From: Bifidobacterium aerophilum | GTDB taxonomy: Bacteria; Actinomycetota; Actinomycetes; Actinomycetales; Bifidobacteriaceae | Length of the DNA: 50,014 bases | NCBI RefSeq assembly: GCF_010667685.1 | Contig: NZ_WHZW01000014.1 | Coordinates: forward strand, 1-50,014 | Direction: 5' to 3' | Shown here: piece by piece, positions 29,464 to 38,805 of the stretch | Position numbering within the stretch: the first letter of the stretch is position 1 | Layout of the letters: each line of letters starts with the position of its first letter | Made by a program: the position numbers and the translations under genes | The notes under the pieces: model-generated | What the model saw: only the letters and a program-made list of their open reading frames with translations | Database searches by the model: none | What the model was told of the DNA's origin: nothing

Positions 29464-32454
29464 ATGAACAAGAACTCGAAGAAGAGCGTCGCCGTCATCG
29501 CCGCGACGGTTGCGGGGGCCACCCTGCTCGCGCCGCAGGCGGCGATGGCCGACGAAACCGCGATCACGCCTGACGAACAGGCCACGACGGCCATCTCACA
29601 GGCCCAGAAGGCATTGCAGGCCGCCAAGAAGACGATCGCCGCTACGCCAACCGGCACGACGGAGGCGCAGGCGAAGGCCGATGCCGCGTCTGCCGCATTG
29701 GACGACGCGCAAAAGAAGCTGGACGAGGCGGACAAGGCGAAGCAGCAGGCCGTCGAAGCGCAGCAGCAGGCCGCCAAGCAGGTTTCGGACGCCACGGCGG
29801 CCCGCGACCAGGCGGCGCAGGATGTGGCGGATGCGCCGGCCAAGATCGAACAGGCCCAACAGGCGGCGCAGGACGCTCAGGACCGCATCAATGAGGCGGC
29901 TCAGCAGCTTGACGCCGCGGCGAAGGCGCAGCAGCAGGCCGAGGCAGACAAGGCCGCAGCCCAACAGGATAAGACAGCTGCACAGCGGGATAAGGACGCC
30001 GCGGACGCAGCGGCCAAGACTGCTCAGTCGAAGATCGATGCCGCCGATAAAGACGCCGATGACGCCGCCGGCAAGGTAGAGTCCGCCGCGGCAGCGAAAG
30101 CGCAGGCCGAAGCCGACAAGCGCAAGGCTGACAAGGCCGTGGCGAAGGCCGATGACGACAAGGCCGCGGCACAACAGGATAAGAGCAAGGCGGAAGCCGA
30201 TGCGAAGACGGCCGCAGCCGACAAGGCGACCGCCGATCAGGCCAAGTCGGACACCGAAGCGAAGCTGGCCGACGCGACGAAGGCGGAGTCGGACGCGAAG
30301 AGCGCGAAGGACGCCGCCGACAAGGTGGTCGCCGACCTTGAGTCCGGCGGCTTCGATCTGGACGCTCTGGCGGCTGCGCTCCAGGCCGCGAAGGACGCGC
30401 AGACGGCGGCCGACAAGACCGCCGACGACGCGAAAGCCGCTCAGGATGCGGCAGACAAGGCGGTCAAGGACGGTGACGCCGATCTGTCCGACAAGCAGCA
30501 GACGGCGGCCGATCTTCAGGCGAAGGCCGATGCCGCGAAGACGGCTGCGGACGAGGCCGCGGAGAAGCTGTCTCAGGGGTCTCTCGCGTATTTCGCGGAC
30601 CGTGCCGGCAAGGACAGCCTCGCGTACCGCGCGTTGACTGATCCGACGGTGAGCCGGTATCTCGAATACGTGCATGTCGGCAAGGACGGTGACGCCACCA
30701 CGCTGGACAACATGCTCAAGGCATTGGACTACATCGAGGAAGGCAATCGCCTGCGCAGAGAGGCCGGCCTGCCGGAATTGTCGGTGTCGGACACGCTCAT
30801 GGCGATGGCTCAGGTCAATACCGGGTATGCCGAGCAGTTCCTCGCGCATTCCGAACAGCACAAGGGCTACGGGGTGAGTGAAAACCTCGCATGGGGCGCG
30901 AGCGATCCGTATGTCGGCTGGTACACGGAGGAAAAGACCGTGTGGGATGAGGCGGTCAAGGATCGTCCGTATCTGAAGGACCTGTCGCCGTATCAGGTGT
31001 GGCTGGTGGACCCGGACCTCTACGAGAAGGCGGGTCACTACCTCAATCTTATGGATAAGGACGCGGAGATCACCGGCTTCGGCGTCAGCGAGAACGCGTC
31101 GATCGACTATGGCGGCACCACGTTGAAGGACGCGTACGCGCAGGAATTCGCCGGCACGATCTGGTCGCATATCGGCGATGACGGCTTCGCGGTCGAGGAC
31201 GACGGTCGCGTCATGACCACGGAAGAGATGCGCGCGGACATCGCCGCGTACAAGACCGGTCTCGAATCGGCCGGACAGGCGTATCAGGACGCGCTGGCCG
31301 CCGCATCCAAGGCTTCCAACGCGGTAGACACTGCGTCGAAGAATCTCGCCTCGCTCAAGGAACAGGCAGCCAAGGCCGCCGAGACGGCCGCCGCCGCTGC
31401 CCGTACCGCAGATGAGAAGCGCAAGGCCGTCGAGGCCGCGCAGAAGGCGTACGACGACGCCGTGGCCGCGAACAAGGACCTTGCGAAGGCGCTGGAGAAG
31501 GCCCGCGCCGATCAGAAGGCGAAGAACGAAGCGTACCAGTCCGCGAAGGACGCATCCAAGGCCGTCGAGGACGCGTTCGATGCCGCCTCTGAGAAGGCCG
31601 ACAATGCGGAAGCCGCATTGAATGCCGCGAACGGTCGCGTCGCCGCCGCCGAACAGGCCGTCAAACAGGCCGAGACGGACAAGCGGACGGCGCAGGATGC
31701 CGCGAAGGCCGCGCAGTCGCGCATCGATCAGGCTACCGCCGATCGCGCGTCGGCGGACAAGGCTCTTGAAACCGCGAAGGCCGCGAAGCTGGCCGCTGAA
31801 GCGGAGAAGGAAACGGCGGTGAAGGCCGGGTCCGATGCCGCCGCGAGGGTTGCCGAGGCTCAGTCCCGCGTCGATGCCGCCGACAAGGCCATCAAGCAGG
31901 CCGAAGAGCAGGCAGACGCCGCAAGGGACGCTAAGACGGTCGCGGAGGCCGATCTGAAGACGGCGAACGCGACCATCGATCGCTACGAGAACGCCCAAGC
32001 CGCGCTAGACAAGGCCCAGGCCGATCTTGAGACCGCGCAGTCGGCGCTTGCGACGGCCGACAAGGCGGTGGATGACGCGCGTCTGGCGTATGAGTCCGCC
32101 AAGTCGGAGTATGAGGTCAAGCTGGCCGACAAGCGTACGGCCGACAGGGAACTGGCTGCGGCCAAGCAGGCGGAGGCCGACGCCGCGAAGAAGGCAGAGG
32201 AAGAGGCCAAGAAGAAGGCCGAGGCCGAACAGGCGTCGAAGGATGCCACCGTTGCCGAGCAGAAGGCGCAGCAGGCGGCAAAGGACGCTCAGGCGAAGCT
32301 CTCCAACGTTTCCACGGGTCTTGCCTCCACCGGTTCGGATGCGGCCACTGTCGCTTCCCTTGCGGCGATCCTTGTGATCTCGGGTACGGGTTGCGTGCTG
32401 CTGCGCAAGCGTTACGCCCAGCATGCGGACCGTTGGGTCGAGGTGTCCGACTGA
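29464..32454 (+). CDS. CAP-domain coiled-coil surface protein, PrgA/Sec10-type surface exclusion candidate
   Basis: 996 residues. Signal peptide about 1-29. Two very long Ala/Lys/Asp/Gln heptad coiled coils (about 35-365 and 595-945) flank a globular domain (about 370-590) with CAP/SCP features: an HSEQHKGYGVSENLAWG segment, GWYTEEK and AGHYLNLMDKD. The C-terminus has LASTG near 954, a hydrophobic helix and RKR, a sorting signal of the LAXTG variety used by class E sortases. The coiled coil-CAP-coiled coil-anchor plan is that of enterococcal PrgA, which reduces uptake of plasmids by cells that already carry one. Start ATG 29464 follows GGGAGGGAG. Confidence 0.82.
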   Translation: MNKNSKKSVAVIAATVAGATLLAPQAAMADETAITPDEQATTAISQAQKALQAAKKTIAATPTGTTEAQAKADAASAALDDAQKKLDEADKAKQQAVEAQQQAAKQVSDATAARDQAAQDVADAPAKIEQAQQAAQDAQDRINEAAQQLDAAAKAQQQAEADKAAAQQDKTAAQRDKDAADAAAKTAQSKIDAADKDADDAAGKVESAAAAKAQAEADKRKADKAVAKADDDKAAAQQDKSKAEADAKTAAADKATADQAKSDTEAKLADATKAESDAKSAKDAADKVVADLESGGFDLDALAAALQAAKDAQTAADKTADDAKAAQDAADKAVKDGDADLSDKQQTAADLQAKADAAKTAADEAAEKLSQGSLAYFADRAGKDSLAYRALTDPTVSRYLEYVHVGKDGDATTLDNMLKALDYIEEGNRLRREAGLPELSVSDTLMAMAQVNTGYAEQFLAHSEQHKGYGVSENLAWGASDPYVGWYTEEKTVWDEAVKDRPYLKDLSPYQVWLVDPDLYEKAGHYLNLMDKDAEITGFGVSENASIDYGGTTLKDAYAQEFAGTIWSHIGDDGFAVEDDGRVMTTEEMRADIAAYKTGLESAGQAYQDALAAASKASNAVDTASKNLASLKEQAAKAAETAAAAARTADEKRKAVEAAQKAYDDAVAANKDLAKALEKARADQKAKNEAYQSAKDASKAVEDAFDAASEKADNAEAALNAANGRVAAAEQAVKQAETDKRTAQDAAKAAQSRIDQATADRASADKALETAKAAKLAAEAEKETAVKAGSDAAARVAEAQSRVDAADKAIKQAEEQADAARDAKTVAEADLKTANATIDRYENAQAALDKAQADLETAQSALATADKAVDDARLAYESAKSEYEVKLADKRTADRELAAAKQAEADAAKKAEEEAKKKAEAEQASKDATVAEQKAQQAAKDAQAKLSNVSTGLASTGSDAATVASLAAILVISGTGCVLLRKRYAQHADRWVEVSD

Positions 32455-32499
32455 CCGGCGTTGCCGGCTGGACGGTAATGTGAATATCGTCCGACGTTC

Positions 32500-32533
32500 A
32501 TAACGCGCGTCATTATTTAATGACGCGCGTTAT
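32500..32533. promoter_or_regulatory. palindromic operator before the HigA-like gene
   Basis: A 16-bp perfect inverted repeat with a two-base centre (32500-32515 and 32518-32533; arm contains ACGCGCGTCATTA). It ends 36 bases before the GTG start. TATCAT at 32531-32536 may be the -10. HigA proteins typically repress their own promoters through such palindromes. Confidence 0.75.
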
Positions 32534-32569
32534 CATATTGGCTTGGGATATGCCGGAAAGGAGGCATCT

Positions 32570-32890
32570 GTGAGAAGCACCGACGATTACAAGCCGGGAA
32601 CGCCGGGAGAGGTGTTGCAGACCAGGTTCCTGACCCCGAACCACATCACGAAGTATCGTCTGGCCCAGGCGATGAACGTGCCGCCGTACGGGATCGGCGA
32701 GATCATCCAGGGGAAGCGGCGTATCACGTTGCCGATGGCGATCCGATTGGCGTACGTGTTGGGCACGACGCCCGAGTATTGGCTTGACCTGCAACGCGAC
32801 TACGACCTGAAGCATTTCGACGTGTCCCGTATCCGTGGCGAGGTGCATCCGCTGCTGTCTCCTGGACTGGCCGAACCGCGGGAATCCTGA
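32570..32890 (+). CDS. higA: HigA/VapI-family antitoxin-like HTH protein
   Basis: 106 residues from GTG 32570 (AAAGGAGG seven bases upstream). The HigA signature is clear: PGEVLQTRFL, YRLAQAMNVPPYGIGEIIQGKRRIT (HTH), MAIRLAYVLGTTPEYWLDLQRDYDL. In HigBA loci HigB usually lies just upstream; here there is no HigB-like ORF on either side, so this is an orphan, probably an autorepressor or a decoy against other HigB toxins. It sits between the surface-exclusion and transfer genes with its own operator and terminator. Confidence 0.88.
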   Translation: MRSTDDYKPGTPGEVLQTRFLTPNHITKYRLAQAMNVPPYGIGEIIQGKRRITLPMAIRLAYVLGTTPEYWLDLQRDYDLKHFDVSRIRGEVHPLLSPGLAEPRES

Positions 32891-32913
32891 CCCGCGACCG
32901 TGCCCGTCCGTTC

Positions 32914-32943
32914 AAGCCCCCGGCATGATGCCGGGGGCTTTCA
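32914..32943 (+). terminator. intrinsic terminator after higA
   Basis: 12-bp stem AGCCCCCGGCAT/ATGCCGGGGGCT with a short loop and a TTTC tail. It separates higA from the transfer operon. Confidence 0.85.
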
Positions 32944-32956
32944 TATGCGCGAAAGT

Positions 32957-32969
32957 GTCCGTCCAAAAC
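32957..32969 (+). repeat. dispersed motif copy 6, GTCCGTCCAAAAC
   Basis: Intergenic, 101 bp upstream of the first transfer gene (33058), same orientation, preceded by GAAAGT. A GCCCCG/CGGGGC hairpin lies at 32999-33017 between motif and gene. Confidence 0.75.
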
Positions 32970-33057
32970 CAAGGGTTTCTGCCCGACGCTGGAATCATGC
33001 CCCGTTCCGTGCGGGGCCGGTTCCTTATCGGTTTCGGATAGAGACAAGGAGTTCGAC

Positions 33058-33261
33058 ATGGATTTGTTGAACCAGGTGTTGCAGTTGTTCGTGAAGTTCG
33101 GACAGATCGGCGGTGGCCTGTGGCTGGTGTGGGGTGCGATCACGTTCGGCGGCGCGCTGAAGGACCAGAACGGACCCGACATGAAGTCCGGCATGTGGCA
33201 GATCGTCGGCGGCGGCCTGGTCATCGCGGCGGTCACCTTGTTCGGATCGATCTCGTTGTGA
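33058..33261 (+). CDS. Maff2-family small membrane protein
   Basis: 67 residues with two hydrophobic helices (about 8-31 and 46-66) linked by a polar loop DQNGPDMKSG. Length, Gly pattern and the Met-Lys-Ser-Gly-Met motif between the helices match the Maff2 family, which is found at the start of type IV secretion clusters in Gram-positive ICEs and is VirB2-like in size and topology. ATG 33058 follows AAGGAG. Likely a membrane channel component. Confidence 0.85.
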   Translation: MDLLNQVLQLFVKFGQIGGGLWLVWGAITFGGALKDQNGPDMKSGMWQIVGGGLVIAAVTLFGSISL

Positions 33262-33277
33262 TCGTCTGGACACTCGC

Positions 33278-34117
33278 ATGGATGACTTCGTTGTCAACAT
33301 GCTGAACACGCTTGGCGGCGGCGGAGTGACGGCCACCGCCGCCAGCATGCTCAGTCAGGCCCCGGATACGTGGAATCCGGCATTGTATTCGCTAGCCGTG
33401 GGCATTCACTCGGCGGCGGTCAAACCACTGACGAGCGTGCTCCTGTCGGTCGTGTTCGTCATGGAGCTGGCACGCAATTCGACCAAGATCGAGTCCGATC
33501 GGGAACTGGGCGTGAAGATCATCGCCGGCACGATGTTCAAAATCTGTCTGGTGATGGTGGCCGCCCAGAACGCCGACCTGTTCATCCGTGCGTTCAACGG
33601 CATCACCTCGTTCCTGATCCGCGGCGTGAGCGGAAGACTGAGCTTCACCGGGGGGAGTGCGGGAACCGGTCTCGGCGACGCGATGCGGGACCAGGTCAAG
33701 GACGCCGGCATGATGGGACAGATCGCCCTGATGGTGATCCTGCTGATTCCGTGGGTCATCGGACAGATCGCGAGCGTGATCGCCACGGTCGTGCTGTACG
33801 TCCGGTTCATCGAGATTTACGCGCTGACCGCGTTCCAGTCGCTTCCGATCGCCCTGCTGGTGAACGAGGAAACACGATCGATCGGCGTCGGCTATTTCAA
33901 GAGCTATGCGCGGGCGTGCATCAACGGCGTGACCCTGTTCATCTGCCTCGCCCTGTACCAGACGGTCGTCACGAGCGCGGTTCACGTACCGGACGCCAGC
34001 GACGATCTGGTGTCGTGGACGATGGGCAATTTCGGCAGCCTCATGATGGCGGGCATCATGCTGCTGTTCGTCATCAGCATCTCTCAGCGTGTGACGCGCG
34101 CCGTCACCGGCGACTAG
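33278..34117 (+). CDS. VirB6/TrbL-like conjugation channel protein
   Basis: 279 residues, polytopic: hydrophobic segments at about 50-68, 88-102, 148-175, 180-195, 210-230 and 248-268. The position between Maff2 and PrgI, and topology, match the VirB6-like proteins (PrgH/CD0411 type) that form the inner-membrane channel core. Start ATG 33278, 16 bp after the Maff2 stop. No catalytic motif is expected. Confidence 0.8.
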   Translation: MDDFVVNMLNTLGGGGVTATAASMLSQAPDTWNPALYSLAVGIHSAAVKPLTSVLLSVVFVMELARNSTKIESDRELGVKIIAGTMFKICLVMVAAQNADLFIRAFNGITSFLIRGVSGRLSFTGGSAGTGLGDAMRDQVKDAGMMGQIALMVILLIPWVIGQIASVIATVVLYVRFIEIYALTAFQSLPIALLVNEETRSIGVGYFKSYARACINGVTLFICLALYQTVVTSAVHVPDASDDLVSWTMGNFGSLMMAGIMLLFVISISQRVTRAVTGD

Positions 34118-34133
34118 GCAAGGAGGATTAATC

Positions 34134-34514
34134 GTGGCGTTGCAGATGCGCGTCTACAAGGAAGTATCGAACGTCGAGGCGAAGGTCATGCTCAACCTCA
34201 GCTGGCGGCAGATGCTCGCCGCCGCATTGATGCTCGCGTTCGGTGGCGGCGAGGCGTTCGTGTTTTTCTGGCTGCTCAAACAACCCGATCTCGGCACCTA
34301 CCTGCTGTTTATGGTGTGCGTGCCGTTCGCCGCATGGGGATGGTGGCGGCCGAAGGGCCTGAAACCGGAACGATACGCGATGTATGTGCTGCGGCACGCG
34401 ATGGGACAGTCGGTGTACCTGCGCGACGGTCGGCCGACCAAGACGAAGATCGGCAAACCGTCCATGAACGAACACGAACGCACGGCTAGGAGAAAGACGG
34501 CAAGACATGCGTAA
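34134..34514 (+). CDS. PrgI-family (VirB3-like) membrane protein
   Basis: 126 residues from GTG 34134 (AAGGAGG upstream). It has the PrgI pattern: a short N-terminus KEVSNVEAKVMLNLSWRQ, two transmembrane helices (about 28-48 and 53-70), then GLKPERYAMYVLRH and a basic tail. PrgI is the VirB3 equivalent that works with the VirB4 ATPase. It overlaps the VirB4 start by eight bases. Confidence 0.88.
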   Translation: MALQMRVYKEVSNVEAKVMLNLSWRQMLAAALMLAFGGGEAFVFFWLLKQPDLGTYLLFMVCVPFAAWGWWRPKGLKPERYAMYVLRHAMGQSVYLRDGRPTKTKIGKPSMNEHERTARRKTARHA

Positions 34515-36903
34515 CAGGACCAAGAAGAGCGGGATCGCGGATGTCGCGAAGCCGGATCGCCCCCGCAACGGAAAGAAACGGCAGACCGAGGCCCGTGCGC
34601 CGCGTACGGCGAAGGACCTGATCGCCTATGACGCGATGCTGCCCAACGGCATCGCGTACTTGGGCGGCAACCGGTATTCGGCGACCATGAGTCTGGGCGA
34701 CATCAACTATGCGATCGCCACGCAGGAACAGCAGATGGACATCGTGAACCGGTGGGGCCGTTTCCTCAACAGCCTGTCGGACGGCATGAGCCTTGAGATC
34801 ACCGTGGTTACGCGCACGCTCGATCCGGCCGAGGTGACACGCAGCATCACCATGCACGAACGAGGCGACGGGTTCGATCCTCTGCGCGTCGATTTCAACC
34901 GCAACGTGCGCGAACTGATGAGCGGCGGCACGACATGCAGCATGACCGACAAATACCTGACGTTCACGTTGGAGGACACGGACCGACAGCATGCGTGCAT
35001 GCTGCTCAACCGCGCCACGCTGGCGGCGACGAGCCAGCTGCGTTCGGTCAACGGATGCGAAGCAAGAAAGCTCGGCCGCAGGGAGCGGCTGCGCGTGTTG
35101 CATTCGATGCTGCGACGCGGCACGCGGTTCTCGTTCGATGATGACGCGTTCGACGCGTCACGCGGCATGGACACGAAGGACTACATCACGCCGCATGCGA
35201 TCGACGTGCACGACCGACGTCAGCTTCGTTTGGACGCGGGCGACGCGAGCGTGTGGCATCGTACGCTGTGGATATGCGATTTCCCGGATTATCTGTCGGA
35301 TCAGCTGCTCGCCGGACTGACGGACATCAAGGCCGACATCACCGTGAGCGTGCATCTTCGTCCGCGCAACAAGGCCGAGGGTTTGAAGCTGGTGAACACG
35401 AAGATCGCGGAGATGGAGATGCAGGCGGCCGACGAACGCGCCAAGAACGTGAAGCGTCATCAGCCGGAGGACTACCTGCCTCATGATCTGGCCGAAAGCA
35501 TGGACGAGGCCGCCGACCTGCGCGATGATCTGAAGCACAACGGCGAACGGCTGATCGACTCGATCATCGTGGTGGACGTGTCCTCGCCGTCGCAGGAACG
35601 TCTGGACCAGCTCGTGCAGGACGTCGTCGCCGTGGTGGACGCCCAGTCGTGCGTCGCGGAGACGATGACGTACATGCAGGTCGACGGTTTGAACGCGGCC
35701 TTGCCGCTGGGCGTGAACACGCTGCCGATGAGCCGTACCCTGACCACTTCCGGCGCGGCGATCCTGATCCCGTTCACCACGCAGGAGCTGTTCCAGCCGG
35801 GTGGCGTGTTCCACGGCGTGAACGCGCGAAGCGGCAACGCCGTGGTCGTGGACCGCACGCGCAACATCAACGGCAACGGCTTCAACCTCGGCACGTCCGG
35901 TTCGGGCAAGTCGCAGGCGGCGAAGAACGAGATATTGCAGACCTTGCTCACACGCCCGCAGGACGATCTGATCGTGATCGACCCGGAACGCGAGTTTGCC
36001 GCGCTATGCCGCGCGTTGGGCGGCGAACGCTTGCTGATCGGCGAGGCGAGCGGCCAGCACATCAACGCGATGGACATCGCGTTCGAGGACGACGAGGAAG
36101 GCGATCCGATCCGATCCAAATGCTCGGGCATGCTCAACATGCTCGACGCGCTGATCGGCGGCGGCAGCGGCATGGACACGGTGACGCGCGCCCTCGTGGA
36201 TCGGTGCCTGATGAACCTGTACCAGCGCCTGCGCGACCACAGAAGCGACCGCATGCCCACGCTGCTGGACTTGCAGCAGGAGCTGGCCGGGATGCCGGAG
36301 GATGCGGCCAAGCAAGCGGCTCAGGCGTTGGAGATCTATGCGACCGGTTCGCTGAACGCGTTCAGCCATCCAACGAACGCGGATGTCGACAACCGTTTCG
36401 TCGTCTACGACGTGATGGAACTGGGCGCTGAACTGAAGACGTTCGGCATGATGGTCGTCCTGGATCAGATATGGAACCGGGTCGTGTGCAACCGCGCGTC
36501 CGGCCGGCGCACCTGGCTGTGGGTCGACGAATTCCACATGCTGTTCTCCAACCGGTTCGCGGCCGAATACTTCCTGCGCATGTACAAGCGCGCCCGCAAA
36601 TGGGGTCTGTCGATCACCGGCATCACCCAGAACATCGAGGAACTGCTGCTGAACAACGACGCACGTCTGATGCTCGCCAACTCCGACTTCCTCCTGTTGA
36701 TGAACCAGCAGCCCACCGACGCGGACACGTTGTGCGATCTGCTGAACCTGTCCGGCGAGCAGCGCGAGTATTTCACCGGCGTGGAACCGGGACAGGGCAT
36801 GGTCAAGTCGGGCGGCGCGTACATCCCGTTCAACGGTCGCATCCCCGAGTCGAGCGAATTGTACCGTCTGTTCACCACGAAGTTCGGAGAGTCGAATGCG
36901 TAG
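34507..36903 (+). CDS. VirB4/TraE-type conjugation ATPase
   Basis: 798 residues, full length. The N-terminal half is the CagE/TrbE/VirB4 domain; the C-terminal half is the motor with Walker A GTSGSGKS at about 461-468, Walker B near LIVIDPE (482-488) with a second TWLWVDEFHML near 675, and the GITQNIEELL sensor region near 705. It energises the type IV channel as a hexamer at the membrane. It overlaps PrgI at the 5' end and the hydrolase gene by eight bases at the 3' end (stop inside the next start region). Confidence 0.93.
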   Translation: MRNRTKKSGIADVAKPDRPRNGKKRQTEARAPRTAKDLIAYDAMLPNGIAYLGGNRYSATMSLGDINYAIATQEQQMDIVNRWGRFLNSLSDGMSLEITVVTRTLDPAEVTRSITMHERGDGFDPLRVDFNRNVRELMSGGTTCSMTDKYLTFTLEDTDRQHACMLLNRATLAATSQLRSVNGCEARKLGRRERLRVLHSMLRRGTRFSFDDDAFDASRGMDTKDYITPHAIDVHDRRQLRLDAGDASVWHRTLWICDFPDYLSDQLLAGLTDIKADITVSVHLRPRNKAEGLKLVNTKIAEMEMQAADERAKNVKRHQPEDYLPHDLAESMDEAADLRDDLKHNGERLIDSIIVVDVSSPSQERLDQLVQDVVAVVDAQSCVAETMTYMQVDGLNAALPLGVNTLPMSRTLTTSGAAILIPFTTQELFQPGGVFHGVNARSGNAVVVDRTRNINGNGFNLGTSGSGKSQAAKNEILQTLLTRPQDDLIVIDPEREFAALCRALGGERLLIGEASGQHINAMDIAFEDDEEGDPIRSKCSGMLNMLDALIGGGSGMDTVTRALVDRCLMNLYQRLRDHRSDRMPTLLDLQQELAGMPEDAAKQAAQALEIYATGSLNAFSHPTNADVDNRFVVYDVMELGAELKTFGMMVVLDQIWNRVVCNRASGRRTWLWVDEFHMLFSNRFAAEYFLRMYKRARKWGLSITGITQNIEELLLNNDARLMLANSDFLLLMNQQPTDADTLCDLLNLSGEQREYFTGVEPGQGMVKSGGAYIPFNGRIPESSELYRLFTTKFGESNA

Positions 36904-38776
36904 GGCGAAACCGGTCGAAACGGTGAACGTGCTGCACAACGCGACCTCCTACCACGTCACCGCCAGCGAACAACTGGGCGCTTCCGCCAGGCTGCGAGAC
37001 AGTGGTCGGCGGTCGCCGGCCGATACCTCGCATGCGGTTCATCGTCCGCCGGCCGTGTCGGATACGACGGTTCCCCCGACGATCGCCCGTCCTCTGTCGT
37101 CGGTTGCGGACATGGCCCGACCTGCATTATCGGCAGATACGTCCGACGGAGTTCGGCCAGGTTCGGACACGGACGAGCCGGCTCGGCAGACCGGGGACTC
37201 CCCTTTGGTGCCGAACAGGGTCTCGTCGGCCGTTTCGTCGGTGGCGGCGGGTCATCGTCGTCGCAAGCGTCGCAAATTGCGCAGGGAACGCGAGAAAGCA
37301 CGAATCGACGCGAATCACAGACATGTGAACGTCTCGGATACGGTCGATGGCGTTGAGTCCATCGCCGCCGAGGATGTGCGCAACGGGCGCAAGGGCATGG
37401 TGCGGCGCGGTCTGGCTCGTGCCGGCGGATACGGCGGGCGCAAGGCCGCCGGCCTGGTGAATCATACGTCCGCACAGTATGCGGCCGACGGGTACGACGA
37501 GGATGCGATCGAACGTTGGGCGCAAGGCAGAACGTCCGATCTCGCTCGTAGAGGCGGCGGACGAACCGTTCGCACGGCAGGAAAAGCCACCGTCAGGGGC
37601 GTCAAGGCGGGATACCGCGGAACACGTCACGTAACGCGAGCAGCACGACGCTCGGCAGGGCGGGCCGGACGTGCTGCCGGTCGGGCTGTCAACCGTGCCG
37701 CTTCCGTGGTATCCGCCGCCGCAAGGACTGCCGTGCGGGCCGTGGCCGGTGCGGTTGGGTCCGCTGTGGCATCGGCCACGGCGGCGTTGTCGGCACCGCT
37801 GCTCGGTGCGATCCTGATTACGGTGAGCGTCATCGCCGCGATACTGTCCCTGTTCATCGGCGGTTCGTCATCGTCGGCCGCCTGCACCAGCGGACAGACG
37901 GCGGCGTATCTGGCGTGGGCGAAGTCGATCGCGGACGATGATTCGCATGGATACAGTCAGACGCATCGCGACGGCCCGGACTATGACTGCTCGTCACTGG
38001 TCTACTATGCGCTCAAGGCCGCCGGCTATGCGGTGCCGGACAGTGCATGGAACACGACAAGCGCCGCTGCGGCACTGCCTGATCTTGGTTTCGAGAAGCT
38101 GGATTATTCGCCCGGCGCGTTGCAGGCGGGCGACATCATCTGGAGCGACGCGCATATGGAATTCTATGCCGGCGATGGCAAATACGTCGGCGCACGTCAT
38201 GACGAGGACGGCGGCATCGACGGTCCTCGGACCGGCGATCAGACCGGTCAGGAGGTCGCGGTCTACGATTCCGCTCCCGGCGGCATGTCCGTCATCTGGC
38301 GGCCGACCTCCACATCCAGCGGCGAATGTTCGTCGTCGGTCGGCACGACGGTCGGCAGTCTCGATCCAAAGCTCGTCATGAAGGACGATCTGGTCGCGGA
38401 CATGGCTGCGACCGGCACCGAATCGGACACCCGCTACCCGTACGGACAGTGCACGTGGTGGGCGGCTTCGCGCCGCGCTCAGATCGGCCGTCCGATCGGC
38501 GGCTGGGGCAACGCGAAGGACTGGAAGACCGATGCGGACGCCGCAGGGTTCGAGGTGGACTCGAACGCACGGGTCGGCGACGTGATCGTGTTCCAGCCCG
38601 GCGTGTTGTACGCGGACGGCACATATGGGCACGTCGCCGTGGTCGAACGGATCGACAAGGACGGCGGCATGCTGATCAGCGAGTCGAATGCGGTTGGTCT
38701 CGGCGTAATCAGCGTACGCACGTTCACTAAGGCGCAACTTGACGCGGCGGCCGGCGGCATCTCGTTCGTCCATTAA
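36896..38776 (+). CDS. conjugation cell-wall hydrolase with NlpC/P60-like and CHAP domains
   Basis: 626 residues. A long Arg/Ala-rich cytoplasmic part (about 1-295) leads to a transmembrane helix near 298-320. Outside are an NlpC/P60-like domain (about 335-480; Cys364 in DYDCSSLVYY, His in AHMEFY) and a CHAP domain (about 505-626; Cys519 in YGQCTWWA, His579 in YGHVAVVE). Both families cleave peptidoglycan, so the protein (PrgK/TcpG-like) should open the wall for the transfer channel. Two peptidase domains in tandem is unusual; PrgK itself has several wall-lytic domains. ATG 36896 overlaps the VirB4 stop. Confidence 0.88.
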   Translation: MRRAKPVETVNVLHNATSYHVTASEQLGASARLRDSGRRSPADTSHAVHRPPAVSDTTVPPTIARPLSSVADMARPALSADTSDGVRPGSDTDEPARQTGDSPLVPNRVSSAVSSVAAGHRRRKRRKLRREREKARIDANHRHVNVSDTVDGVESIAAEDVRNGRKGMVRRGLARAGGYGGRKAAGLVNHTSAQYAADGYDEDAIERWAQGRTSDLARRGGGRTVRTAGKATVRGVKAGYRGTRHVTRAARRSAGRAGRAAGRAVNRAASVVSAAARTAVRAVAGAVGSAVASATAALSAPLLGAILITVSVIAAILSLFIGGSSSSAACTSGQTAAYLAWAKSIADDDSHGYSQTHRDGPDYDCSSLVYYALKAAGYAVPDSAWNTTSAAAALPDLGFEKLDYSPGALQAGDIIWSDAHMEFYAGDGKYVGARHDEDGGIDGPRTGDQTGQEVAVYDSAPGGMSVIWRPTSTSSGECSSSVGTTVGSLDPKLVMKDDLVADMAATGTESDTRYPYGQCTWWAASRRAQIGRPIGGWGNAKDWKTDADAAGFEVDSNARVGDVIVFQPGVLYADGTYGHVAVVERIDKDGGMLISESNAVGLGVISVRTFTKAQLDAAAGGISFVH

Positions 38777-38805
38777 CGACGCCATATCAAGGGGAGGAAC
38801 ATATC

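Noticed and set aside
29596..31998. 800-codon minus-strand ORF under the CAP-domain protein
   Set aside because: Leu/Arg-rich antisense of an Ala/Lys/Asp coiled coil; no start site or family, and the plus strand has a complete domain plan.
30100..32300. Tandem DNA repeats in the coiled-coil surface protein
   Set aside because: The repetition is at heptad composition level (Ala, Lys, Asp); I saw no long exact DNA repeat units.
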